Of a stretch of DNA of 32,257 bases, positions 17,009 to 26,213 are shown piece after piece (the first letter of the stretch is position 1; every line of letters begins with the position of its first letter). The position numbers were made by a program, and so were the translations under genes. A model generated the notes under the pieces. The model worked only from the letters and a program-made list of their open reading frames with translations. It ran no database searches and was not told the DNA's origin. This DNA comes from Nitrospina sp. LS_NOB (GTDB taxonomy: Bacteria > Nitrospinota > Nitrospinia > Nitrospinales > VA-1). The stretch is from NCBI GenBank assembly GCA_001542995.1, contig LFLA01000017.1:1-32257 (forward strand), in the 5' to 3' direction.

Positions 17009-18409
17009 TTACTGGCAGGATGAAGTTTCGTTTTCCAGAGTAGGATGGATGGGCACAATTTCTACGGTTTTATTGACACAGTCTTTGGTATTTTGTACGG
17101 CTAGTTTGTCAAACAGGAAAGTCATTTTCTCTTCCAGTTCATTGCCGATCCCTGCGCGGATTTCATTGGACAATCCCCAGAATTCGGATTTGAACTCGCC
17201 AAACCCTTTTTTGCGGGTCTTGTAGATGAACTGCTCGTCAGTCTCGCCGGACTTTTTTTCCCGGGAAAATTTTTCTCTAAGATGGGTGTAGATTTTTTCT
17301 TTAAAATCGGCCGGGAACAGATCGCTGCCGTAGATCATATTTTGAAAGTCTGTAGCCAGATGAATTTCTGCTGTTTCCAGTTCCGGGAATTTATTGAACA
17401 GGTTTTGCGGCAGGGTGGATGCGCCGTGCTGGACAGCTCCAGCCAGTCCATAATTCTCGCGTGAAATGCGCGACAGGATTTCCAGCGTATCGAAATCGAG
17501 ATTGACATCAGCCACAGTGCCGTCGGGTAGAGGTACTCCGCCATGCGAAGTTCCGGTCTGGATGGAGATTTTGCTGATGGTGGTGGCGCCCTTCCGATTT
17601 TTTTCCAGCAGTTCATTGAAGTTGTCGAGATAGGCTTTCAATTCCTGCTCGTTGCTGTTTTCTTTTCCCACCTCGCCGATTTCACCCCCCACAGAGATAG
17701 TGATGCCCTCCGGTTCGAATTCCCGAACGTGTTGGGTGAGATCCACACCGACTTCGAAGTTGGTCCGTTGTTGTTCCACGACGGTGGGTTTGTTAAGGTC
17801 GACCAGTGTCGAGGTGTCGATGTCGATATTGTAGAATCCGCCAGCAATACCGCTTTGGATCAATTCTTTGAGTCCGGCGATCTCTTTTTCTGGGTCCTGG
17901 GCGTAGTTTTTGGCATTGACCTGAAAATGGTCTCCCTGGATGAAGACGGGTCCTGTATAGCCTTCTTTAATGGCCGCGCCGAGAATGACGGTGGACAGTT
18001 CGTGCGGTTTCTGGAAGGTGTAGCCCATTTCCGATTTAGCCAGTTCAAAAATAAAGGCACCGGCGTTCATCTTTATAGCGGTGCGAAAAATGGCTCGGCA
18101 CAGTTCATAGGGCAGGCCACGGATGTTGAGAGCGGGAACAGTGAATCCTTTAACTTCGCCCCGGCCTCGGGCTTCATAGAGTCCTTGAATAGATGAACTG
18201 ACAATGCCCAGTTCCAGTGCCGCCGATTTGATGAAAAACCGGCTCATTCCTTTTATCTCTGGTGATGGGTTGAGAACAGCGTTCTGGACTAATTGATCCA
18301 GTACGTCGCCCTTGAGTTTGTCGGCGTTTTCTATTTTCAAGCCACCGTTATCGGGAGTGGCAATATTTTTGAGTTGGTGGGTTATTTCGTCTTTATTATT
18401 AAAAAACAT
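17009..18409 (-). CDS. Class II fructose/tagatose-bisphosphate aldolase-type protein
   Basis: Probable zinc-dependent class II aldolase (Fba/GatY/KbaY superfamily), splitting ketose bisphosphates. 466 residues, over 100 longer than typical members. The excess is an N-terminal ~85 residues before GFTVPALNIRG and a C-terminal ~110 residues. Expected site residues are present: Asp160-His161 in IQGDHFQV, Glu243/Glu246 in VGGEIGEVG, His289 in TGTSHGG and His328 in AVQHGAST. The ATG is preceded by GGGAG. It is divergent from the USP gene across a 600-base region. The motifs depart from canonical Fba (LHLDH, HGGSG), so it may be a long-chain variant with a different sugar-phosphate substrate. Confidence 0.8.
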   Translation of the reverse strand: MFFNNKDEITHQLKNIATPDNGGLKIENADKLKGDVLDQLVQNAVLNPSPEIKGMSRFFIKSAALELGIVSSSIQGLYEARGRGEVKGFTVPALNIRGLPYELCRAIFRTAIKMNAGAFIFELAKSEMGYTFQKPHELSTVILGAAIKEGYTGPVFIQGDHFQVNAKNYAQDPEKEIAGLKELIQSGIAGGFYNIDIDTSTLVDLNKPTVVEQQRTNFEVGVDLTQHVREFEPEGITISVGGEIGEVGKENSNEQELKAYLDNFNELLEKNRKGATTISKISIQTGTSHGGVPLPDGTVADVNLDFDTLEILSRISRENYGLAGAVQHGASTLPQNLFNKFPELETAEIHLATDFQNMIYGSDLFPADFKEKIYTHLREKFSREKKSGETDEQFIYKTRKKGFGEFKSEFWGLSNEIRAGIGNELEEKMTFLFDKLAVQNTKDCVNKTVEIVPIHPTLENETSSCQ

Positions 18410-18833
18410 CGTGCTCCCTTTGAAAGCTTAAAGTCCCTGATAGTAAGCGAGAATCATACATCGGGGTGTCAGTTCAGGAATCGGCCGGAACTAAAAAATG
18501 ATTCCGGGTTTCAGCGTTGTTGCATCTTCTGTTTGCGGTTGAGACCGTATAAAGATGAAGTTTTGCCTGTCGAGTGCATTGTAGCGAAAAATTTGCTTTC
18601 AGGCAAAACATCTTTATGAGGAAAAGAAAAACTAAATTATTACTTTAAAAACAGTTATTTAAAGTTATTATATTAATCCAAATTGTACGAGGTGCTGGCT
18701 GGAATGGTCTATTTAAATCTGAAAAACGGGTTATGATAAATGCTTGAGGGTGCAAGCCGAAACGGTTTTTGGCGGAATCCGCTTAAACTCTTAAAACGCC
18801 TATAATTACAACATTTTCTTGCCTTAATTCTAA
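18410..18833. other. Long divergent intergenic region
   Basis: Apart from the inverted repeat at 18549-18617 and the promoter at 18834, this 600-base divergent region has no open frame I trust. It is AT-rich, with several A and T runs, and could hold the aldolase promoter on the minus strand or a small RNA. I see no tRNA. Confidence 0.5.
18549..18617. repeat. Long imperfect hairpin between divergent genes
   Basis: ATAAAGATG + TTTTGCCTG on the left (with a three-base AAG insert) pair with CAGGCAAAACATCTTTAT on the right: 18 pairs around a ~30-base loop. It could be a small RNA, a leader structure of the aldolase mRNA on the minus strand, or an old miniature element. Confidence 0.6.
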
Positions 18834-18861
18834 TTGACACAATTGAATAATTTGCTAGAAT
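18834..18861 (+). promoter_or_regulatory. Sigma-70-type promoter for the USP gene
   Basis: A perfect TTGACA (18834-18839) is separated by 16 bases from TAGAAT (18856-18861). Transcription would start near 18868, giving a ~140-base AT-rich leader before the ATG at 19009, whose Shine-Dalgarno site is GGAG (GGATCGGAGAAATTG). Confidence 0.65.
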
Positions 18862-19008
18862 GCCCAGCGTCTGTATATTGCGTTGATCGCACCCGATTAC
18901 GCAGTTAATTAAGTGAATTTTTTTTAAGATTCGTTAATTTTTGAATATTTAGATTCTGATTTTTCAAAACTATATTTCCCAGGATTCTGGATCGGAGAAA
19001 TTGACCCC

Positions 19009-20982
19009 ATGTTTAAGAATATTTATATACCGGTAGACAATTCTGATCACTCCAACGCCTGCGTGGATCTAGCGCTTGAGTTTGCGAAGGGATCAGAAAC
19101 GACCATTACCGCAAGCCATGTTTATGCCGCAAAAATGCACGATGTCCGGTTTCGTCAAATGGAAAGCGGACTTCCTGAGGAATATCAGGATGAGCAAGAA
19201 TTAGAGAAACAACGAAATATTCATGACCAGTTGATCACCAAGGGAATGGAAGTTATCAGTGATTCCTATTTGGATGTCCCCAAGGACAAATGTAAAGAAT
19301 TAGACATTCCTTTTGTGGGTAAATCTCTGGAGGGGCGCAATTGGACGGAGCTGGTGCGAGATATCAAGGAATCTCCCTATGACTTGGTTATTATGGGCGC
19401 TTTAGGGCTCGGTGCCATTAAAGACAGCTTGATCGGGACCGTTGCTGAAAGGGTTATCAGGCGTACGACGAAAGATATGCTGGTGGTGAAATATTGTCCT
19501 GAAATTCATGACGACAGGCCTTCAAGCGGGAAAATTGTGGTCGCAGTGGATGGAAGTGGTCATTCTTTTGGCGGATTGATGACGGGTATTGAAATGGCGA
19601 AGAAGTTAAATCGTCCTCTGGAAATCATTTCTACATTTGATCCTTATTTCCATTATGCCATGTTCAATAGTCTGACCGGTGTATTGTCCCGCGAGGCTTC
19701 CAAAGTGTTCAAGTTTGAGCAACAGGAAAAGCTTCATGAAGACATCATCGATAAGGGACTGGCAAAAATTTATCAGGCTCATCTGGAGATTTCCCGAAAA
19801 GTTTGTGAAGAAGAAGATATGGAATGTACCATCCGTCTCTTGGATGGGAAGGTTTTCGAGAAAGTTCTGCAGTACGCTCGGGAGGAGAACCCCTATCTGT
19901 TGATTCTTGGAAGAATTGGAGTTCACAGTGCTCCAGATATGGACATTGGAGGCAATGCCGAGAACCTGTTGCGTCTGGTTCCGTGTAACGTGATGCTTTC
20001 CAGCAGAGTGTTCAAGCCGCCGATAGACTTGCAGGCGGAAGAGAGCATTGAATGGACCGCTGAGGCGAAAGAGCGCTTGAAGAAGATTCCGGGATTTGTT
20101 CGCCCCATGGCGACTTCCGCGATTCTGCGTTATGCGTTGGAGCGGGGACACAGCATGATCACATCCGGAGTTATCACCGAAGCGGTGCAGGAGATTCTAC
20201 CGGCTGGTGCCATGCAGGCTATGTCTGCCATTGGTGAAAGGATGAAGAAAGAAGGAATGGACCCGAACAATCCTGAGGGTCTGGGCATGCTGAAGGAAGA
20301 AATGGCAGAAGCTCATGCTGGTAAACCGCCTGAAGATATAACTTTGAAATGTACCAGTTGTAATACTTTTTATAAAGGTGATGTTGTTAAATGTACTGTT
20401 TGCAATGCGGGTCCGGAACGCTTGCTTCCTGTTAATAAGGAAGAGTATCAGCCAACGGAAGCAGAGGCTCAGGATTCCACTACCTTTACAACTTTGCCTG
20501 ATGGTGTGCAAGTGTCATGGACCCAGGAAGCATTGGATCGACTAAACTCATTCCCGAAAGGGCATTTGAGAAGAAAAGCGCATGCCCGAGTTGAGAAAAA
20601 TGCGCGGGTGCAGAAAGTGAATACAGTCTCATTGGCATTTCTCGATAAAATCCTGAACGAAAAGATCGTCCAGGATGGCAATGGAAATGGGAAAAGCGAA
20701 GGAATTCCGGGAGACATCCTCAGCATAGGAGAATCCTTGAATGCAGATGATTTCAACTGGTCACCGGAAGCTTTGGAAAGGCTGGAACGCGTTCCCCAAG
20801 GGTTTATGAGGGACAATACCCAAAACCGGGTAATGGCCTGGTGTTCTCAAAATGATATCAAGGATATTTCACTGGATGTCTGTGAGGAAGGAATCCGGGA
20901 GTCTGTAAAGATGATGGAAGATGCCATTAAGAATGGCGCAGGCTTGGAAGATTTTATCCCAAAAAAAGAAGTGAAAGCCTAA
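19009..20982 (+). CDS. Double universal stress protein fused to zinc ribbon and three PCP-reductase-type modules
   Basis: 657 residues, probably cytoplasmic. Residues 1-165 form a USP domain with the ATP-binding pattern GALGLG, nine residues, then GTVAER. A second USP domain (172-340) starts KIVVAVDGSGHS and has a weaker nucleotide loop (GRIGVHSAPDMDIGGN). Three repeats of a ~48-residue module follow, at Trp349, Trp504 and Trp584, with the pattern W-x2-EA-x2-RL-x3-P. The first (AKERLKKIPGFVRPMATSAI, then GHSMITSGVITEA) clearly resembles the C-terminal domain of light-independent protochlorophyllide reductase subunits (PCP_red). A zinc ribbon (Cys448, 451, 462, 465) lies between modules one and two. 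The gene has its own promoter and terminator. The combined architecture implies a stress or redox regulator; no photosynthetic gene is nearby. Confidence 0.85.
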   Translation: MFKNIYIPVDNSDHSNACVDLALEFAKGSETTITASHVYAAKMHDVRFRQMESGLPEEYQDEQELEKQRNIHDQLITKGMEVISDSYLDVPKDKCKELDIPFVGKSLEGRNWTELVRDIKESPYDLVIMGALGLGAIKDSLIGTVAERVIRRTTKDMLVVKYCPEIHDDRPSSGKIVVAVDGSGHSFGGLMTGIEMAKKLNRPLEIISTFDPYFHYAMFNSLTGVLSREASKVFKFEQQEKLHEDIIDKGLAKIYQAHLEISRKVCEEEDMECTIRLLDGKVFEKVLQYAREENPYLLILGRIGVHSAPDMDIGGNAENLLRLVPCNVMLSSRVFKPPIDLQAEESIEWTAEAKERLKKIPGFVRPMATSAILRYALERGHSMITSGVITEAVQEILPAGAMQAMSAIGERMKKEGMDPNNPEGLGMLKEEMAEAHAGKPPEDITLKCTSCNTFYKGDVVKCTVCNAGPERLLPVNKEEYQPTEAEAQDSTTFTTLPDGVQVSWTQEALDRLNSFPKGHLRRKAHARVEKNARVQKVNTVSLAFLDKILNEKIVQDGNGNGKSEGIPGDILSIGESLNADDFNWSPEALERLERVPQGFMRDNTQNRVMAWCSQNDIKDISLDVCEEGIRESVKMMEDAIKNGAGLEDFIPKKEVKA

Positions 20983-21014
20983 GTTTTTCCCTCGTTTAAG
21001 CAACAGTTTTTTTT

Positions 21015-21057
21015 AGCCCCTGGATATTGAATTGAGTTCAATGCCAGGGGCTTTTTC
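21015..21057 (+). terminator. Rho-independent terminator of the USP gene
   Basis: AGCCCCTGG (21015-21023) pairs with CCAGGGGCT (21044-21052), with inner ATTGAA/TTCAAT pairing extending the stem, followed by a T tract. It starts 32 bases after the USP stop codon. Confidence 0.88.
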
Positions 21058-21104
21058 CTATCATTTTCTGTCCCACAGATACTGTCTCGAAATCTCGGTG
21101 GCTA

Positions 21105-22871
21105 ATGTCCTCCCAACTTTATAAGCGCTTATTTCGTAACCTAAAACCCTATCTTGGCCGTTTGTATCTGGCTATTTTTTTTTCAGTCATTGTTGGCATC
21201 ATCGCCACTTCCCCCGTTCCGCTTATTCAAAAAACCTTTGACCAGATCTTTGTTGAGAAAGATTATTTCATGCTGAAGGTGATTCCCCTTGCCCTGGTCA
21301 TTTTATACGTTATCAAAGCAATATTGACCTATGCACAGAACCTCATCATTTTCGGTATTTCGTGGGAGTTGGTGGTGAGGTTCAGGGAAAAGTTGTTCAC
21401 CCATATTCACAGGCTTCCTTTTGTGTTTTTTGAGAACCATGATACCGGCGAGCTTATGTCTCGAATCACTAATGATGTTGCCATCATGCAGTCCACCCTG
21501 ACGCGACTATTGAAAGAGTTCATGCAAAACGGTGTGATGTTGATTGGTCTGCTGGGGTGGGTGTTTTACTTGAAATGGGACTGGGCGATAATGGCGCTGA
21601 TCATATTTCCTGCAACGGTCTTCCCGGCATCAAGAATTGCCCGGAAACTGCGGCACCTGTCCCGCAGAGGGCAGGAGATTCTAGGCAGTATCAACGCAAC
21701 GATTCTGGAATCCTTTTCAGGGGTAAAAGTTGTCCGAGCCTTTGGCATGGAACCTCGTGAGATAGAAAAGTTCCGAGTTGATAACGATGGTTATCTTGCA
21801 GTGATGAAAAAAAATGTAAAGTATGCGGAAATCACTTCACCATTCCTGGAGGTTTTGGGAGTTGTCAGTGTGGCGTTCATCCTGTGGTATGGAGGGAATC
21901 AGGTTTTGAATGGCGAAATCAGCCAGGGAACATTTCTGGCTTTCATCGTTGCCCTATTCATGATGTATGCTCCTATTCGAATATTGTTCAAAATCTACAC
22001 CAGTGTCCAGACAGCATTGGCCGGAGCGGATAGGGTGTTCGATATTCTTGACCATGATGCAGAAATGCTGTGGGAAGGCCAGGGTGAACTTCAAAGCTTC
22101 AATGACGGAATTGAGTTTAAGAATGTTTCTTTTCGCTATCCGTCACGCAACGCACTGGTTCTGAACAATATAAATCTTTCGGTTAAGAAATCAGAGATCA
22201 TTGCCATTGTCGGGATGAGTGGGGCAGGCAAGACCACTCTGGTAGACCTGCTGTTCCGGTTCTTCGATGCGACTTCCGGTTCCATCCTGATCGATGGGAA
22301 AAATATTCAGGATTATAAGTTGGCTTCTTTGCGGAGCCAATTGGCTTTGGTGACTCAGGAAACCTTTTTGTTTAACGATACCATTTCGAACAACATTGCG
22401 TTCGGATGTGAGGGGGAAGTCTCACACGAAGAAATCATGGTGGCTGCCCGAGCCGCCCATGTAGATTATTTTGCATCGAAACTGGATGATGGTTACGAAA
22501 CTCTCATCGGCGAACGGGGAGTCAAGCTCTCCGGAGGACAACGTCAGAGGATCGCCATCGCCCGGGCAATTTTAAGAAACGCTCCAATTCTGGTTCTGGA
22601 TGAGGCCACGTCGGCTTTGGACTCCGAGTCCGAAAAGCTGGTTCAAGATGCTCTGCAAAATCTCATGGAACACAGGACGTCTTTTGTTATCGCCCATCGT
22701 TTGTCAACCATCAAACATGCCAACCGGGTCATTGTTATGGACAAAGGACAAATCATAGAGTCGGGGACGCACGAGTCTCTTCTTGCCAGTAGTGGGTTGT
22801 ACCAGAAATATTATGAAATGCAATTCATCGACCTGGAAGACAATAACAAAAATATCAAAGAAAATAATTAA
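21105..22871 (+). CDS. msbA: MsbA-like ABC exporter (fused permease and ATPase)
   Basis: Inner-membrane half-transporter, 588 residues, acting as a homodimer. MsbA flips lipid A; relatives export other lipids or peptides. The first ~320 residues contain about six membrane helices, with ENHDTGELMSRITNDV in the family-typical first intracellular loop. The ATPase domain has Walker A GMSGAGKTTLVDLLFRFF, Q loop VTQETFLFNDTI, signature LSGGQRQRIAIARAI, Walker B ILVLDEATSALD and the switch His in VIAHRLSTIKHA. The oleA start is two bases beyond its stop, so exporter, oleA and oleB are almost surely one operon. That raises the alternative that it moves a product of the ole genes rather than lipid A. 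Confidence 0.88.
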   Translation: MSSQLYKRLFRNLKPYLGRLYLAIFFSVIVGIIATSPVPLIQKTFDQIFVEKDYFMLKVIPLALVILYVIKAILTYAQNLIIFGISWELVVRFREKLFTHIHRLPFVFFENHDTGELMSRITNDVAIMQSTLTRLLKEFMQNGVMLIGLLGWVFYLKWDWAIMALIIFPATVFPASRIARKLRHLSRRGQEILGSINATILESFSGVKVVRAFGMEPREIEKFRVDNDGYLAVMKKNVKYAEITSPFLEVLGVVSVAFILWYGGNQVLNGEISQGTFLAFIVALFMMYAPIRILFKIYTSVQTALAGADRVFDILDHDAEMLWEGQGELQSFNDGIEFKNVSFRYPSRNALVLNNINLSVKKSEIIAIVGMSGAGKTTLVDLLFRFFDATSGSILIDGKNIQDYKLASLRSQLALVTQETFLFNDTISNNIAFGCEGEVSHEEIMVAARAAHVDYFASKLDDGYETLIGERGVKLSGGQRQRIAIARAILRNAPILVLDEATSALDSESEKLVQDALQNLMEHRTSFVIAHRLSTIKHANRVIVMDKGQIIESGTHESLLASSGLYQKYYEMQFIDLEDNNKNIKENN

Positions 22872-22872
22872 A

Positions 22873-23919
22873 ATGCGTTTTGAAAAAGTTCATATTGAAG
22901 GGCTGGGCTACCACCTTCCTGATAATATCGTGACTTCGGCTGAAATTGAAAAAAGGCTGGCCCCTCTTTATGAGCGGCTCAAACTCCCTCAAGGCCGACT
23001 GGAATTGATGAGCGGTATTCAAGAGCGCCGTTTCTGGGAGAAGGGCGTTTTCCCCAGTGAGGTGGCAACCGTTGCCGGACAAAAGGCCCTTGCCCAATCC
23101 GGGATGGATCGGGAGCAAATAGGTTGTCTGATTTCCGCATCGGTCTGCAGGGATTTTCTGGAACCTTCCACCGCTTCGGTCATTCATCATAACCTTAAGC
23201 TTCCGGTTGAGGCCTTTGTGTTCGATGTTTCCAATGCCTGCCTGGGTGTGCTGAATGGGATGATGATCATTGCCAATATGATTGAACAAAACCAGATATT
23301 AGCGGGATTGGTGGTGGCCGGCGAAAATGGCGGCCCACTGGTGAACAACACGATCGAAACTTTGCTGACCCGACAGGATATTACCCGCAGTAATGTCAAA
23401 TCCTCTTTTGCGTCATTGACCATCGGGTCTTCTGCCGTCGGTGTAGTTCTGGCCCATGAAAAGATCGCTAAGCAAAGCCACCGCCTGATGGGTGGCATTT
23501 CTCTGGCTGAAACCCAGTTCAATCATTTATGTCGCGGCAGTGATGACAGTGGCACCGGTGGCGATTGGTCACCGCTGATGGAAACCGATTCTGAAACTTT
23601 GATGCAGGAGGGATGTCGGCTTGCCGGTAAAACCTGGGTGCGTACCCGGGAAGAACTTGGCTGGAACAATGAAGAGGTCAGCCGGGTCTTCTGCCATCAG
23701 GTAGGCAAAGGCCATCGAAAACTCATGTATGAAAGTGTCGGGCTGGACCCTGAAAAAGATTTTTCCACTCTGGAGTTTCTCGGCAATACCGGGTCCGCCT
23801 CCCTGCCAACGACCCTAGCCATGGGGATCGAAAAAAATGTTCTCAAGTCTGGCGACAAAGCTGCATTGCTCGGCATTGGCAGTGGACTCAACTGCATGAT
23901 GATGGGTGTTGAGTGGTGA
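22873..23919 (+). CDS. oleA: OleA-like thiolase-fold condensing enzyme
   Basis: Probable OleA, joining two fatty acyl-CoAs head to head by a non-decarboxylative Claisen condensation to a beta-keto acid, the first step of long-chain olefin synthesis. 348 residues from the ATG at 22873; a longer frame back to 22783 would overlap the exporter gene and is not used. The catalytic Cys123 sits in SNACLGVLNG. His275 (CHQVGKGH) and Asn305 (GNTGSAS) complete the FabH-like triad. Glu97 in VCRDFLEPSTAS precedes Cys123 by 26 residues, as OleA's special Glu117 precedes Cys143 in Xanthomonas. This favours OleA over FabH. The next gene is an OleB-type hydrolase. Confidence 0.85.
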   Translation: MRFEKVHIEGLGYHLPDNIVTSAEIEKRLAPLYERLKLPQGRLELMSGIQERRFWEKGVFPSEVATVAGQKALAQSGMDREQIGCLISASVCRDFLEPSTASVIHHNLKLPVEAFVFDVSNACLGVLNGMMIIANMIEQNQILAGLVVAGENGGPLVNNTIETLLTRQDITRSNVKSSFASLTIGSSAVGVVLAHEKIAKQSHRLMGGISLAETQFNHLCRGSDDSGTGGDWSPLMETDSETLMQEGCRLAGKTWVRTREELGWNNEEVSRVFCHQVGKGHRKLMYESVGLDPEKDFSTLEFLGNTGSASLPTTLAMGIEKNVLKSGDKAALLGIGSGLNCMMMGVEW

Positions 23920-24791
23920 CAGAGCTTTATCCCTTTTCATCACATATCCTGCAACTCGAAAAGTTCCGCTACCATTATCTGGATGAAGGGCCTTCAGGCA
24001 GTGAACCTCTTCTCATGTTACATGGCAATCCGACCTGGTCCTTTTATTATCGCAATCTGATCCTGGGACTGAAAGACTCCTATCGCTGTGTGGTGCCTGA
24101 CCATATGGGGATGGGAAAATCGGATAAGCCCCAAGACTATCCTTACACGCTTTCGCAACACATCGATAATTTGGAAAAACTGGTTGACCACCTGAAACTG
24201 GACAACATCACGTTGGTTGTGCATGACTGGGGTGGAGCGATCGGGATGGGAGTTGCAGTGAGGAAGCCGGAGCGAATCAAGAGGTTGGTGATTTTTAACA
24301 CAGCGGCATTTATACCACGTGGGGTGCCGCTTCCGTTGAGTCTCAGCATGTGCCGTCTGCCGGGATTTGGTTCGCTCGCTGTCCGTGGATTCAATGCCTT
24401 CGCTCGGGGTGCCATCCGCATGGCCTGCATGAAGCAGGAAAGAATGACAAAAGAAGTCCGGGCAGGTTATCTGGCACCTTATGACAGCTTTGCCAACCGG
24501 GTGGCACATTTACGTTTTGTGCAGGATATCCCGATGAGTCCCAGTTCGACGAGCTATCCGGTGGTTCAGCACATTGAAGAGAACCTGAAGTTATTTCGAG
24601 AGCATCCCGTTCAGGTTATCTGGGGAGCGCATGATTTTGTTTTTAACGATCATTTTTTGGAACGCTGGCAGGAGATTTTCCCCCAGGCGGAGGTGCATCG
24701 GATTGAAGATGCCGGGCATTATGTGGTGGAAGATGCGCACGAGCGTATTCTACCGATGATGAAAGAATTCTTCGGGAAGAATCCAATCTGA
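23916..24791 (+). CDS. oleB: OleB-like alpha/beta hydrolase (beta-lactone decarboxylase type)
   Basis: Alpha/beta hydrolase of the haloalkane-dehalogenase-like group to which OleB belongs. OleB decarboxylates a cis-beta-lactone to the final cis-olefin. About 291 residues. GTG at 23916 overlaps the oleA TGA as GTGA; GTG at 23913 is an equal alternative. Visible features are the oxyanion region HGNPTWSFYYRNL, the nucleophile elbow VVHDWGGAIG with Asp104, and the catalytic His268 in DAGHYVVEDAHE. Placement right after oleA supports the OleB role over a generic dehalogenase. OleC and OleD are not adjacent: a terminator and the opposing ahcY gene follow. Confidence 0.78.
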   Translation: MTELYPFSSHILQLEKFRYHYLDEGPSGSEPLLMLHGNPTWSFYYRNLILGLKDSYRCVVPDHMGMGKSDKPQDYPYTLSQHIDNLEKLVDHLKLDNITLVVHDWGGAIGMGVAVRKPERIKRLVIFNTAAFIPRGVPLPLSLSMCRLPGFGSLAVRGFNAFARGAIRMACMKQERMTKEVRAGYLAPYDSFANRVAHLRFVQDIPMSPSSTSYPVVQHIEENLKLFREHPVQVIWGAHDFVFNDHFLERWQEIFPQAEVHRIEDAGHYVVEDAHERILPMMKEFFGKNPI

Positions 24792-24813
24792 AGTGAATAT
24801 ATTTTTAATGGCA

Positions 24814-24852
24814 TAAAAAAACCGGCCTCCCAAAATGGGAAGCCGGTTTTAT
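24814..24852. terminator. Bidirectional terminator between oleB and ahcY
   Basis: An A-run, AACCGGC and TCCC face GGGA, GCCGGTT and a T-run around an AAAAT loop. The stem works in both directions and serves both converging genes. Confidence 0.88.
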
Positions 24853-24867
24853 TTTGCAGTAATTACT

Positions 24868-26169
24868 TTAGTATCGGTAGTGTTCCGGCTTGTAAGGGCC
24901 TTCCACCGGTACGCTCAGGTATTTGGCCTGCTTGTCGGTGAGTGTTGTCAGCTTTACGCCCAGTTTATCCAGATGCAGACGTGCAACCTCTTCATCGAGT
25001 TTTTTCGGCAAGGTATAAACGCCGACCTCATATTGGGTTTCGTACAGTTCTATTTGAGCCAGCACTTGGTTGGTGAAGGAGTTGGACATCACGAAAGAAG
25101 GGTGCCCGGTGGCGCAACCCAGGTTCACCAGTCTTCCTTCTGCCAGTAGAAGGATACTGTGTCCATCCGGGAAGGTGTATTTATCCACTTGTGGTTTGAT
25201 AACGGTTTTCTGAACTCCCGCAAAGTTGTTCAATGCCTCCACCTGAATCTCAATGTCAAAGTGACCGATATTACAAACAATGGCATCGTTCTTCATTTTT
25301 TCCATATGCCCGATACAGATGATGTCGGCACAGCCTGTGGTGGTGACGAAAATATCACCTTCCTTAACAGCTTCTTCCATGGTGCTGACTTCATAACCTT
25401 CCATCGCTGCCTGTAACGCGCAGATGGGGTCGATCTCGGTAACAATCACCCGGGCCCCCAAGCCTTTCATGGAGTCGGCGCAACCTTTGCCGACATCGCC
25501 AAACCCGGCAATGATCACTACTTTTCCGGCTATCATAATATCGGTGGCACGCTTGATACCGTCTGCAAGAGATTCCCTGCAGCCATAAAGGTTGTCGAAC
25601 TTCGACTTGGTAACCGAATCGTTGACGTTCATTGCCGGGAGCTTTAAAGTTCCTTTTTCGATCATTTTGTAAAGGTTGTGCACTCCGGTGGTGGTTTCTT
25701 CTGTGACACCTTTGATGCCAGCCAGCAACTCAGGGTGTTTTTCGTGAACATAAGCGGTAAGATCTCCGCCATCGTCAAGAATCATATTTGGGCCATCTTC
25801 AAAAAGCAAAGTTTGCGCGGTGCACCACCAATACTCGTCTTCCGTTTCTTCCTTCCATGCAAATGTGGGTATGCCTGCCTTGGCCATGGCGGCGGCGGCA
25901 TGGTCCTGCGTTGAAAAGATATTGCAGGAAGCCCAGCGAACCTCGGCCCCCAGTTCGACCAGGGTTTCCATAAGCACGGCGGTTTGAATGGTCATGTGCA
26001 AGGAACCGGCAATGCGTGCCCCCTTCAAAGGTTTGGAAGTACCATATTTTTCGCGCAGGGCCATGAGTCCGGGCATTTCGTTCTGGGCAAGGATGATTTC
26101 TTTACGTCCCCAATCTGCCAGTGACAGATCTTTAACTTTGAAATCTTCAGAGACGGTGGTTGATGACAT
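24868..26169 (-). CDS. ahcY: S-adenosylhomocysteine hydrolase
   Basis: Cytosolic NAD-dependent enzyme that splits S-adenosylhomocysteine to adenosine and homocysteine, relieving product inhibition of methyltransferases. 433 residues, full length. The N-terminal substrate region has [16 protein letters not shown] and the TTTGVHN segment. The NAD site is [20 protein letters not shown]. The C-terminus ends in the invariant-type [10 protein letters not shown], whose Lys and Tyr reach into the partner subunit. The ATG has AGGAG eight bases upstream. The leader is AT-rich and carries the dispersed palindromic element at 26214 instead of a recognisable SAH riboswitch. Confidence 0.96.
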   Translation of the reverse strand: MSSTTVSEDFKVKDLSLADWGRKEIILAQNEMPGLMALREKYGTSKPLKGARIAGSLHMTIQTAVLMETLVELGAEVRWASCNIFSTQDHAAAAMAKAGIPTFAWKEETEDEYWWCTAQTLLFEDGPNMILDDGGDLTAYVHEKHPELLAGIKGVTEETTTGVHNLYKMIEKGTLKLPAMNVNDSVTKSKFDNLYGCRESLADGIKRATDIMIAGKVVIIAGFGDVGKGCADSMKGLGARVIVTEIDPICALQAAMEGYEVSTMEEAVKEGDIFVTTTGCADIICIGHMEKMKNDAIVCNIGHFDIEIQVEALNNFAGVQKTVIKPQVDKYTFPDGHSILLLAEGRLVNLGCATGHPSFVMSNSFTNQVLAQIELYETQYEVGVYTLPKKLDEEVARLHLDKLGVKLTTLTDKQAKYLSVPVEGPYKPEHYRY

Positions 26170-26213
26170 GAGTTACTCCTGTAAAAGGCTTTAATTTATA
26201 ATTATAATTTTAG

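Noticed and set aside
22783-22872. 30-residue N-terminal extension of OleA
   Set aside because: It overlaps the exporter's conserved C-terminus in another frame; the ATG at 22873 aligns with the usual first strand of the family.
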